A stretch of 50,137 nt of DNA. Source: Ichthyosporea sp. XGB-2017a. Taxonomy: Eukaryota > Opisthokonta > Ichthyosporea. The notes beneath the pieces are model-generated. The model ran no database searches. It was not told the DNA's origin and saw only the letters and a program-made list of their open reading frames with translations. The translations under genes were made by a program, and so were the position numbers. Shown piece by piece: positions 1 to 9,088 of the stretch. Position 1 is the first letter of the stretch; each line of letters opens with the position of its first letter. The DNA lies in the NCBI GenBank assembly GCA_002811675.1, contig PDIM01010258.1, positions 38,945 through 89,081 of the forward strand. Reading direction: 5' to 3'.

Positions 1-330
1 TTTTTGGGAAGGGGGGTTTGGGGATTTTGATGTGGTAAGTGGAGAAGAAGAAGAGTTGTCTGGATGGTGAGCTGCTCAAGTGGATTTGATTGACTTTAAT
101 GTGTGCTGTGAATGGATTATTTTGCATTCCGAGGTTTTATTGTGTGGGAAGAGGGGGCTGTTGGGATGAATGGTTTTTTTTAAATGTCTTGCATGGTTTA
201 GTATTGACTTCAGGGGGCTGATTTAGTTTAAGTACAAAAGAAAGAATATACGAAACAAACAAGCAGAAGAAACAGAGTTGTCAAAGTAAAAGAAGTAAAA
301 CATTCTTATGTGCCTCTTTCGAGTTTCGTG
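1..330. other. 5' flank of the DCAF12 gene
   Basis: No coding region is recognised here. The first 30 bases hold several G runs. A GTAAGT donor-like hexamer at about 36-41 and a pyrimidine-poor CAG near 211 could bound an intron in the 5' untranslated region, but nothing confirms this. An ATG at 308 opens a frame that stops within eight codons, so it is only a possible short upstream ORF. Confidence 0.4.
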
Positions 331-3300
331 ATGTATGGGGCAAACAGCAATAGAGTAAATCAGCGCTCTTGCTACTATTTGACTGTGCAACAGCAGACAG
401 GGGGGAGGCGGGGGGTCTCTTCAAGGGCCCGCCGTTCCCTGGATGAGATTGTGTGTAGGCGTTTGCCAAGTTCGCTGAAGGAGACGGAATTGAAAGAACT
501 GAATGGTCAATTTGATAAGTTTTTCGCCTCTACTTGGCTGTCTAAAAACGAAATCATTTGTGGTACAAAATGTAATAAGTTGATTCTGTGGAACATGGAT
601 ACGCGAAAAGTGTTTAATCTGCCTCTATTTAAGAGCACAGTACCTGCAGTTAGGAGCATGAACGCCGTTTCCGGGGATAGGAATAATGGCCATGCAGGTG
701 ATCGTGATAGAAATGAGAACGGGGTCGAAGAATCCAATAGGGAAGAAAGAAATGAATTGGAGGATCCTGCAAACGCCACAGCGGGTGGCGGTGAAATAAC
801 AGAGAGTGGGGAGCAAAATCATGCGTACAGTTGGATGAACTCTGCCGTTTTGTTACCCCGCGGAGGGAATGCACCAAATGGTGCCTGGAACAGCAACCCA
901 GTCGCCAATGGAGGAAGTGATGTGCAGCCGCATCAGTCGGGTGTAAATAGCAGCAGTCACAGCTGTGGAATTCACAGTATCGCGATTAATCCGTCACGAA
1001 CCTTACTTGCTACAGGGGGAATTGATCCTAACCAGGTAGCTGTTTATCGACTTCCTACCTTTGAGCCCCACTGTGTCTTGGAGGGCCACAAAGATTGGGT
1101 GTTTTCTATTTCGTGGATTAGTGATACAATGCTTGCTACAGGCTCGCGTGACTCGACTGTGTCATTCTGGGCAGTGGATCCTGTTCCCGAATTGGATTGC
1201 AAATACACACGCTGTATAGAATATCAAGAAGATATAGCAGCATGTGAGCAGCAAGGTTTGTTTTATCAAGATCATGAAGGCCATCAAGATGATTATGATA
1301 TAAGTAACGGGGGTATGCGGCAAGGTAGAGCAAACTTTGCAAGTCCATCAAGGGCTGTTGTGGAACAGAAATCTCTGAAGGAAAAACAAGCTGGGTCCGC
1401 GTCGTCATCATCATGTACTTCCACGCCATCATCGAAGTCTTTTCGTGTCTCAGGAAAAAGGAAAGATAAGGGAAAGTTAAAAACGACTGCCACTAGAAAT
1501 CAGGACACTATGAATGTAGATGAAGGTTCTCCTGCCTTGGGTTTTGAAAGCACCAAGCGGAAAATATCCAGCTCATCCTGTTCTATTAAGAGACCCTATA
1601 GAGATGTAAACATGTCCCTCAATCGAAATGAATGGTGTTCGATAGCTCAGGGAAACTCCTCGGAATCTTCAAGAGAAACTGTTGAAAGCTCTGAGACTTC
1701 TGACCGTACTATTTCTGATAGTTTTGGGTCTTTAACGTCTTCTCGAATCAATCTGTCTTTATCACTATCAGAAGGAAATATCGACGATAGCGCCCAAGGC
1801 ACTAGCGAGAAGAATTCACCATTGAGAACAAGGGCATCTGTAAATGAGGAAGGTGGATGCAGATTGACATCTAATGTAAATATTCAGTACAGCCACAACG
1901 ACCTTGGGTCTTTAGATGCATCTAATCGATCATTGTTTTCATCATTTGCCAAAAATAGAAAGTTCATGTCCTCGTCTATGCAAGGAGGCGGAAAGAGAAC
2001 TCGAATGAGTGAACAGCTACACGAGTGCTCTGTGATGGGAGGTTCGAGATTCGTCAACGAAGGGGATATTGATGTAATGAGTGTAGAATCTGGTAATTCT
2101 GAGAATGAGCTCTCTGCAAGTCATTCATCGGCCTTTTGCAGTACAGACGGTGGGGACGAAGACGAATTCGAGAGTTGCTATAGTAGCCAGTTTGATTTAC
2201 AGTGTGGGTATGGGGATAGTGTTATAAACGTAACAGAGATTGATGGTCTAAATAGTCATGAGGATGGAGATGATCGTAACCTCTCAGGGCCAATTGATCA
2301 CCTGAAAAGAAATGCAGAGACATTTGGTCGTAATGAAGACCAACATGTTGTGAATAATAATGAAAGAGTGACTGAGACATGGTTAAGCAAAAGCACTAGC
2401 ATAGAGGATGATGCTTTGAATGGCAAGTGTGATAGAGATCAGCTGCGATACTTTAAAACGTCTACTGAAGATATTGGGAGAGCAGATATGGCGGATACCA
2501 GCGCAGAAGATACCGATGATCACATCAGTGAAGGCAATTTGACTCCTTTGCAGAACGCTGAAAGCTGCGCCTCTCTAATAATGGGTAGTTATATTGGAAG
2601 TAACCCCAAAGCCCTGCAAGACTATGAAAACTATTCCACAAAGTCTTCCAAAGCTCAGAGAATTTTAAATCCGGTAGGGACAAGAGGACAGAGTTTCTCT
2701 TCGACAAATTTGCGCTCAAAACGCTATCAGCGTATCCGGATGGAAGACTATCAAATAGAAGCCAAATCGCCCGTAGCAACAAAAGCGGAGCATGCAAACA
2801 AAGTTCGAGATTTAACTTTTAATAGAGAAACCAGGGAGCTGGTGACTCTTTCCGCGGATACCTTTGTTAAGATTTGGGATGTTTCGCAAATGAAGCCTGT
2901 AAGTTTTTCGTCTCACCAAAGTGTAGCGTATAGTTAACTAGTTTTACTAACATAGAATTGCCTTTATCTTCTCATGAGGGTTTTGCAGAAGACTGCCGTT
3001 TCCCTTTTCCATAGCAACGAGGCTGTATGCGTGGCCTCCCACACTGCGCGGAATTTGTATGCTGTAGGCTCACAAACGCATATAAGCTTTATTGATCCTA
3101 GAGTTAAACAAGTGATCAATTCCGTAGAGTCCCTTGACGGTGGCTGGGGTGTTCGGTCCCTCAGTTTTCGCAACAGTATAGTCACCATCGGAGGTGGTCT
3201 TGGCCGCGTTTCTTTCTACGATATGCGCAGATTTGGATACTTGAACCTGTCAACGATTCGTGAGTCTTTTTCTTTGTCTGGTGGGGGACGATTGCATATG

Positions 3301-3540
3301 AATTTAGGGTCGCATGGGTCCCTGCTGATGAGTCAGGCAAGCGTTCTTAAAGATTGTGTACTGAGCACAGGGAAGGGATGGCTGCGGCGTGATGCAGTAT
3401 ATCAGAACCACTTTCAGGGTACCAATATATACAATGCTGTGTACACCCACAGCTACGACGAGTCTGGTACCCGGCTTTTTGTGGCAGGTGGTCCTCTTCA
3501 GCTGGGCTTGTGTGGATCCTACGCAGGGATGTGGGAGTAG
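331..3540 (+). CDS. DCAF12: DCAF12-like WD40 protein, substrate receptor of CRL4 ubiquitin ligase (two exons)
   Basis: Exons 331-2898 and 2989-3540 join in phase 0 to give 1039 residues. DCAF12 family members sit on DDB1-CUL4 and recruit proteins with C-terminal acidic degrons for ubiquitination. The family signature is clear: LPSSLKETEL and FASTWLSKNEIICGTKCNKL near residues 46-90, CGIHSIAINPSRTLLATGG followed by GHKDWVFSISWISDT from about residue 212, then YAVGSQTHISFIDPR, STGKGWLRRD and the C-terminal LFVAGGPLQLGLCGSYAG. Human DCAF12 is about 450 residues. The extra length comes from a ~108-residue low-complexity insertion (about 104-211) and a ~530-residue Ser/Asn/Asp-rich insertion (about 291-815) between WD repeats. 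The first in-frame ATG is at 331; the frame is open from at least 310 but only through GTG. The start is therefore probable, and an upstream spliced exon cannot be excluded. Confidence 0.92.
2899..2988 (+). other. Spliceosomal intron of the DCAF12 gene (90 bp)
   Basis: GTAAGT donor at 2899 and TTGCAG acceptor ending at 2988. A perfect TACTAAC branch site lies at 2945-2951, 37 nt before the acceptor. Removing the intron joins ...QMKP to KTAVSLFHSN in phase 0 and restores a continuous WD40 protein. Without splicing the frame stops at 2935-2937. Confidence 0.95.
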
Positions 3541-4134
3541 TAAGAAAGACGGGCACTTCAAACTCATATGTGAATTTCCAATTTCCATCATTGACACAAT
3601 ATTCACTGACATGCATGCGCAATTCGTTGTGAAGCGCATGAAGCTTGTAAGAAAAAAAGAACAGAACAGACAGACACCAACCATTTCCATTTACTGTCCA
3701 CAACAACCATGTAATAAAGCGAAAGCGCATCATGTTACCAAAGTCAGTGTTTCCATTTTTTCCAAGCAACACTCCTTGGGTGAGTTGGGGAGGTCCTTTT
3801 TGCAAAAGCAGTACGTTTGGAGCTGGACACCTTACCCTCATCAAAGTTTCAAAATTCGGTTTCCAAGGCCCCATTCAATTTTAGTAGTCGCAAGAGGCAA
3901 CTTCTCGAAACCACGGTTTAGGGCGATGCCACGTTGTACATGTTCGTTCTTTGCTTCGGGCTCCTTGCTTTGCTTTTTTTGTTTGTTTTAGTTCTTTTTG
4001 TATTTTTAGTATTTATTTATTATTTACTTCCTGAAAAAAAAAAATAAAGGTGGTTTTGTATTTTTTGGAGTTTGATTTTGATTTTAATTTTGGAAGGGGA
4101 GGATTCTTTATAAGTTAGTTTGAGTGTGATCATA
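3541..4134. other. Intergenic region: DCAF12 3' UTR and AIMP2 5' flank
   Basis: Contains AATAAA at 3713-3718, a plausible DCAF12 polyadenylation signal 173 bases past its stop, and a second AATAAA at 4043-4048 after an A tract. T-rich sequence follows 3966. A 200-codon open frame crosses the DCAF12 end here, but it has no domain and shares its first part with the real gene. I see no RNA gene. Confidence 0.5.
3713..3718 (+). terminator. Candidate poly(A) signal AATAAA for DCAF12
   Basis: Canonical hexamer 173 bases downstream of the DCAF12 stop codon. The later copy at 4043 is an alternative but lies only 86 bases before the next gene's ATG. Confidence 0.5.
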
Positions 4135-5109
4135 ATGTCGAAGTGTGCTGCTGTGCCTATGTATGATTGTCCTGTAATACTGGACCATCAAGGACTTGCG
4201 ATGGATCTGGCGCCATCATGTATGTATGCTGTTAACCCCGTCTATAATGACATCCAGGGAAACAATACAGCGGACGGATTGAAGACAAGACAAGATGGGA
4301 TTCTGTCCGCTCTAGCTCAATTACGGGAAAAAGTGAACCGGTTGGATAGAAGTGCTGCCCTGGGTATTGGCGGCAAGGGAGGGCTGGATGCTTCTTCAGG
4401 TTCGGCCGCGGGCAAGAAGAGCGCTGCTGCTGATGTACTGACCCCTTTGGCGTCTGCACCTAAATCTCAGCTGGCGCTCTTTGCATCTCCCACAAATCCA
4501 CCCTACGCGACGCTAGCACTTTTGCAGAAGATGGGTTCTGGGGCTGTGCAGTTCGAGTGTCACATCCACTCCTCTCTGGCCTCTGCTAAACAGGTCAAAC
4601 AAGCCAAAGAAACTCAGGCACAACTGGAGGAGTTGAAATTTATCACAAATGTTACCTCATACACGAAACCTTCTTCTACAGCGGCTTCGTCCTCAAGGGT
4701 GGTTAAAGTTTGGTTGGTGTGGAAAGATATCGAATCATCGGAACTTCGACCAACTCCTCATGCATGCCTGGTTGGAGATTCCACCATTGCTCGCTATTTG
4801 TGTCGCTTGTATCTCCCGGCTTTGTATGATGAGGAAGATCAGCAGAATCATGGGCGGCTTTTGGCTGTGGATATGGTATTGGACTGTCTCACACAAGCTA
4901 ATTATGTGAAGGCGAAAGAGCTTGGGGCGGCGTTTAAGAATGTCAACACGGCCATGGGTGGCCTTGGTGGTGACGGTGTCTGGATGTTTGGGAATGCGAT
5001 GACACTTGCAGATGTTGCTTTGCTGGCATATATCCAAGCGAGAGATGATGTGAAGAAAGTAGCTACGGGGTGCTCAAATATCAAAAAGTGGTTTGCTCGA
5101 GTACAGTAG
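4135..5109 (+). CDS. AIMP2: AIMP2-like scaffold protein of the multi-tRNA-synthetase complex
   Basis: Single exon, 324 residues; human AIMP2 is 320. AIMP2 (p38) is a non-catalytic cytosolic scaffold that links aminoacyl-tRNA synthetases. It has an N-terminal anchor peptide, a leucine zipper and a GST-like C-terminal half. The same order is seen here: PSCMYAVNPVY (27-37), a short heptad helix containing LKTRQDGILSALAQLREKV (49-67), a Gly/Ala/Ser linker (75-110), SPTNPPYATLALLQKM (118-133), HIHSSL (143-148), VWLVWKDIE (192-200), GDSTIARYLCRLY (214-226) and a GST-C-like helical end with WMFGNAMTLADVALL (283-297). No synthetase or glutathione-binding residues are evident. The first true ATG in frame is 4135; the frame extends upstream only through TTG. 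A generic GST-C/EF1-like protein is the alternative, but the N-terminal motif plus zipper favours AIMP2. Confidence 0.85.
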   Translation: MSKCAAVPMYDCPVILDHQGLAMDLAPSCMYAVNPVYNDIQGNNTADGLKTRQDGILSALAQLREKVNRLDRSAALGIGGKGGLDASSGSAAGKKSAAADVLTPLASAPKSQLALFASPTNPPYATLALLQKMGSGAVQFECHIHSSLASAKQVKQAKETQAQLEELKFITNVTSYTKPSSTAASSSRVVKVWLVWKDIESSELRPTPHACLVGDSTIARYLCRLYLPALYDEEDQQNHGRLLAVDMVLDCLTQANYVKAKELGAAFKNVNTAMGGLGGDGVWMFGNAMTLADVALLAYIQARDDVKKVATGCSNIKKWFARVQ

Positions 5110-5202
5110 TGTAAGGGGCGCTTTTAATAGTTAATTGTTTCTTTTCTTTCTCCCTTGCCCCATCGTTCCTAGTTTCGTAGTTGCCTCTTTGGGTAGACCT
5201 TC

Positions 5203-5227
5203 TTTATTTGGTATTGCTTCGAATAAA
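5203..5227. terminator. Back-to-back poly(A) signals of AIMP2 (+) and kinesin (-)
   Basis: AATAAA on the plus strand at 5222-5227 serves AIMP2, 113 bases past its stop. AATAAA on the minus strand (5203-5208) serves the kinesin, about 99 bases past its stop. The two signals are 13 bases apart, so the transcripts of this convergent pair are expected to overlap slightly. Confidence 0.55.
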
Positions 5228-5306
5228 TGCATTGGGGTTGATTCATGCAGAAAAGAATTAATTGCCACTTAACTGAAAGGGAAAATAGAAAATAACTAAA
5301 GAGTGA

Positions 5307-7133
5307 TTAGTTTGTCTCAAGGCGCTCGCGCTCTCTTCGGTCTCTAGCGGCGGTGCTACCAGCCGAAACGTAGAGTTTTTTTTTCATTTTAAGTTTCCTT
5401 TCCCTGGTGCGTGCATCTATGAGCATCTTCCACAGTTTAGTATATATCACTTTGGCACGCTTCAGACCAAACTTTCCATCACTTGCCAGCATAATTCTTG
5501 ACAAGAACTCCGATTCTGGAAGCTCCATGATTTGCTTGCCACTTTCAAAAGGACAAAACACAGAACTATTAACTCCCCCTTGCGTTGTTTCAGTTATCCA
5601 TTGTTTCAGTCGCACATTTCGCCACAGAGCAGGGTTCTTCTCGTATGTGGCTGTACTTATCTCATCTTCCACAAAATGCCCGTCACCTTGCCCAGCTACA
5701 CGGCGCATCTTAACCCGCGCAATACGCAAAGGTGCAGCATATCGTAATGTGTTCAGCGACATTCGAAAGTCACACACAGATGGTGAGACATTGGCAATCA
5801 CAGCAGTTTTACATGCTCGACAGGATTCCAAATCAAAAGCGTCCTTTAGCAGAAGAGTTAGTTTTGATGATCGAAACGGAATATGATGGAATTGAAGACT
5901 CCCACTGGATGACTTTTCAGTCTCTAAGCCACCAGAAAATGATTCAAAATCAATCTCATTGTTTGACGCAAGTGCACGTTTTCTAATACATTCCTTTAGG
6001 CACATCAGGGATTCATTAATCAGTCTAGTCTCCTTGAGAAGAGCCCTATCATGAAATTGAGCATCCGCGGTGTTTTCAGACCCAGCCAAATCAATAACTA
6101 ATAAATGCCCATCTTCTGCCTCACTCAAAGCACCGCCAACAGTTTGTTCGATGCGTATATCGCACACCGCATGTGTGCGACTAGACGCATCATTCTTAAA
6201 TGTAGCTTTCGTTGAGCGATTGGCAAATGCACTTTGCACCAACTGGTTAAAATGTCGTGGACTGTCCACGCGAAGTTCCAAAACATTTTTTGCATGCACA
6301 CGCCCGAACTTGTCTTCCAAAATCGAACCAGCACCGGCGGCTTTGCCAGCATTTAAACCACTCACTGTGGTGCTATTTGCATTTCTGTCGGAATGGGCTG
6401 CAGGTCCTGAACATGGTTGAACCAGAAGATCATTCACACTCTTACCCTGTATTTCATATATCTTCACATATACATTAGAAGAGGATGAACTTGTACTCGG
6501 TGATGCTGAAATCCCTTCCGCTCCTACATGCCCTTTGTTTCTGTCCTGCTGCAGCCCGGAAAAAGGAAATAAATCAAATGCTGCGTGTTTGAGAATGCCT
6601 GTAATGGTATGCGTCTTCCCGGAGCCTGTCTGGCCATACGCCAAAAGAGTGCACATCCCTCCTCGCACAGCATACCGGACTAGCTCTTGCCCAGTTGCCT
6701 GGTACACCTCCTCCTCCCCACCACCCTCAAACACTTCGTCTACGCGATAGCACGTCCTCACAGGCTTAGGATGACCGCCAGATATATCAAAACGGGGTTC
6801 CATAGCCACTGCTGTATGGCAAAAACTATTGGTAGAGGGTAAAGCAGTTATTACCGGAAAGTACCCAGCGGAAACCTCATGTGGAAGCAAAGGGCGGATT
6901 CGAACATAAACATTACAAGTTGGTTCCCACAACTCATCCTCCTCTTCTCCCCCCCTCTCCTCCTTTATTGCTCTATTTTTACCATTCACATAAGCCTTTG
7001 TGTCTTCCAGCTCAAGTTTCTGCATCGCCCTAGTGAATCCCTCCCTGTGCTCCAGCACCTTGATGAGTTTACGAGAGAGGCTTACCCTCTCCAGCTGTTG
7101 CTCCCGCTGGTGCTGCTGTGGTGGAGGCGGCAT
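5307..7133 (-). CDS. Kinesin-13/KIF24-like motor with C-terminal SAM/Pointed-like domain
   Basis: Single exon, 608 residues. The motor is complete: P-loop GQTGSGKT (167-174), switch I NDASSRTH (314-321, where most kinesins have SSRSH), switch II DLAGSE (348-353) and HIPFRSSKLTLLLKD (417-431). INESLMCLKECIR (372-384) is the kinesin-13-type version of the region before the last motor helices. The motor begins about 70 residues in, after a Pro/Gln-rich basic N-terminus, and a neck helix (about 15-60) precedes it as in kinesin-13. The loop-2 KVD tip of kinesin-13 seems to be RFD here (114-116). Family members depolymerise microtubule ends; whether this one does is inference. Residues about 500-573 look like a SAM/Pointed fold, followed by a basic tail. 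A GTG opens the frame at 7169, but the first ATG is at 7133. Divergent from the CatSper gene. Confidence 0.88.
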   Translation of the reverse strand: MPPPPQQHQREQQLERVSLSRKLIKVLEHREGFTRAMQKLELEDTKAYVNGKNRAIKEERGGEEEDELWEPTCNVYVRIRPLLPHEVSAGYFPVITALPSTNSFCHTAVAMEPRFDISGGHPKPVRTCYRVDEVFEGGGEEEVYQATGQELVRYAVRGGMCTLLAYGQTGSGKTHTITGILKHAAFDLFPFSGLQQDRNKGHVGAEGISASPSTSSSSSNVYVKIYEIQGKSVNDLLVQPCSGPAAHSDRNANSTTVSGLNAGKAAGAGSILEDKFGRVHAKNVLELRVDSPRHFNQLVQSAFANRSTKATFKNDASSRTHAVCDIRIEQTVGGALSEAEDGHLLVIDLAGSENTADAQFHDRALLKETRLINESLMCLKECIRKRALASNNEIDFESFSGGLETEKSSSGSLQFHHIPFRSSKLTLLLKDAFDLESCRACKTAVIANVSPSVCDFRMSLNTLRYAAPLRIARVKMRRVAGQGDGHFVEDEISTATYEKNPALWRNVRLKQWITETTQGGVNSSVFCPFESGKQIMELPESEFLSRIMLASDGKFGLKRAKVIYTKLWKMLIDARTRERKLKMKKKLYVSAGSTAARDRRERERLETN

Positions 7134-7691
7134 ATCTTTTTCTTGTCTTTGTCGATTATTTTCAAGCACAGAGATTGATTACACAAAAAAGGTCCTCTCT
7201 TAAAAATAAATCACCTCTTGACACACCAACAAAATATAAAATTTAGTGAAAGAAAAGCCACAAATATTCTCCCAAAATAAAGTAATTAAATATAGTTCGG
7301 AGGATTTATTTTTAAGTGCGACTTTTGAAAAAAATGAAAACACCCTGTAAAAGTGACGTTTCCATAAATTGACATTAAAAGTGAGTTTTAACCAATGACT
7401 GCATGAAGAGGGACGGGGCGTAGGGACCCTTATGAGGACTGCAAGGGTACTACATCACCTAATCGCTGTCTTTTAGAACGGGAATTGACACTATTTATAG
7501 TTATTTTTCCCTTTTTTAGAGTTGTGCTTATCTTTTTATTTGCCATTATTGTTATTCTGAATTATTTAAAGAAATCTCTGAGGGAGGGTTAATCAGAAAT
7601 AGGGCAATATAAACGAAAAGAGAACCAAAGGGAAAGAAAGATTTTTTTTTTCTGGTATTGTAGTTGATATTGGTATTTTGGATGAATAGAA
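7134..7691. other. Divergent promoter region between the kinesin and CatSper genes
   Basis: AT-rich, with no coding region or RNA gene recognised. Both genes must start their transcripts here. It carries CTATTTATAG at 7491-7500. A short upstream ORF begins at 7682, just before the CatSper start. Confidence 0.55.
7491..7500. promoter_or_regulatory. TATA-like element CTATTTATAG
   Basis: Reads CTATAAATAG on the minus strand. It is 191 bases before the CatSper ATG and 358 bases before the kinesin ATG. The same 10-mer recurs in two other intergenic regions of this window (42460-42469 in the opposite orientation and 45281-45290). Promoter function is inferred from this placement only. Confidence 0.35.
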
Positions 7692-9056
7692 ATGGCGAGC
7701 GAGCATCGCTTTATTCAAAGAGCCCATGATCGTGGCTACAGTTACAGTTATGAGGTATACACTAAGGACCCTGCTGAACATCTACCTGCAGAGAAGGTCC
7801 AGAAAGAATCTATCCTTAAGATTCACTGGGAAAAGCAGCCTCCTTGGGTGAATACCCTGCATAATGAGTGGTTGGAGTTTCAGCAGTTTACTCTTCGCGT
7901 CACCGAGTCACAGTGGTTTGGTGCGCTCATTATGGCAACCATTATGGCAAATGCAATCAGTTTAGCTGTAGAAACCGACGAACCGTACCGGCAGAACAAC
8001 ATTATCAGTCTAGCCTATGTGGATTTTGTGTTTACGGGCATATACACAGCGGAATTTCTTTTGAAAGTGGCTGCACAACCAAAAGGATATTGGCAAAATG
8101 CCTATAATAAGTTCGACTTTGTCATTCTTATGACTAGTTATGTACAAATAATCTTTGAAAATAGCGGGAACGAGGATGCGGATATCACTTTCCTTCGAGT
8201 AGCGAGGGCTTTGCGTGCCCTGAGAGCCCTTCGTTCTGTAGCCTTTTTGCGCTCTTTGAAAGTTATTGTGAACGCCCTGGTCTATACCTTTAAAAAGGCT
8301 GCGGTGGATCTTTTTATCTTGCTTGCATTGTTCATGTTTCTCTTTGCTATTATCGGCTACTACTTTTTCGGGTTTGATGAGTCTGGGGACCAAAAGTATT
8401 GGGGGTCTTTGGCATCGGCCTTTATGAGCCTCCTCACTTATGTAACTTCAGATTCTTGGTATGATCTACAAAAGCGGCTCCTGGACTTGGGGTTTTCTAC
8501 GTCTCCGTTTTATGCCCTTGCCTTTATGTTTTTTGGGCATTTTATCTTTACTAATTTGTTTATTGGTGTCATCATTACGGTAAGATAATGTCACTCGTTA
8601 AGCATTAATTAAATAAGTTAATTTATTGAAAGTAGATCATTGTCTAAGTCATATGCTTTGGATTTTTCTTTCACTTAATAGAATGTTGACGATGCCACGA
8701 AAGCAGATCAAGAACAACGCTTACAGGAAAAAATTGAAAACGTAGAGGCGAAAAAAGAAATTTTGCAAAAAAGACAGGAGGAGGAGATTAAAAAATGGCT
8801 TTCATCTAAGATCGAAAATGATTTCACTGAGAAAGAGCTGCGGACGATGATAGAACAGAAAATCAACATTCTTAATCCCGAGAACACATATGTGCTCCAT
8901 CAGATGGCAACTAGTTTGCCTTGGTTAGAAACTTTCACAACGACAATGGAGTTTGCAGAAAAATTTCGATTTCGTACACAGATGCTTCACTTTGAAATTG
9001 CAAACACACTGGCCCAATTAGTGGAGAGTCAAGTCGCTGGACGAATAAAGCAATAA
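7692..9056 (+). CDS. CatSper-family voltage-gated calcium channel pore subunit (two exons)
   Basis: Exons 7692-8579 and 8682-9056 join in phase 0 to give 420 residues, the length of animal CatSper alpha subunits. CatSper channels admit calcium into flagella. One six-helix domain is visible: S1 about 75-94, S2 108-128, S3 140-156, S4 about 166-197 with arginines at 169, 172, 175, 178 and 181, S5 203-226, pore loop 238-258 and S6 273-296. The pore contains TSDSW (252-256), matching the TxDxW selectivity motif typical of CatSper. The C-terminal exon is a charged coiled coil (about 300-350), also typical. Native CatSper is a heterotetramer, so three related subunits are expected elsewhere. Which paralogue this is cannot be decided here. 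The kinesin gene is divergent upstream, and VPS13B converges from the right. Confidence 0.87.
8580..8681 (+). other. Spliceosomal intron of the CatSper gene (102 bp)
   Basis: GTAAGA donor at 8580 and AATAG acceptor ending at 8681. Splicing joins ...FIGVIIT to NVDDATKADQ in phase 0, linking S6 to the cytoplasmic coiled coil. Read-through stops two codons past the junction. The branch site is not obvious. Confidence 0.92.
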
Positions 9057-9077
9057 TGAAAAGAGCCATGGTTTAAT
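9044..9077. terminator. Overlapping 3' ends of CatSper (+) and VPS13B (-)
   Basis: AATAAA on the plus strand at 9044-9049 lies inside the last codons of CatSper and would direct cleavage just past its stop. ATTAAA on the minus strand (9072-9077) lies 12-17 bases past the VPS13B stop. The stop codons of the two genes are separated by only 32 bases. Confidence 0.5.
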
Positions 9078-9088
9078 TATTATACCGT

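Noticed and set aside
3389-3991. 200-codon plus-strand frame crossing the DCAF12 end
   Set aside because: Its first half overlaps a conserved WD40 region in another frame; the rest is low-information sequence with no recognisable motif.
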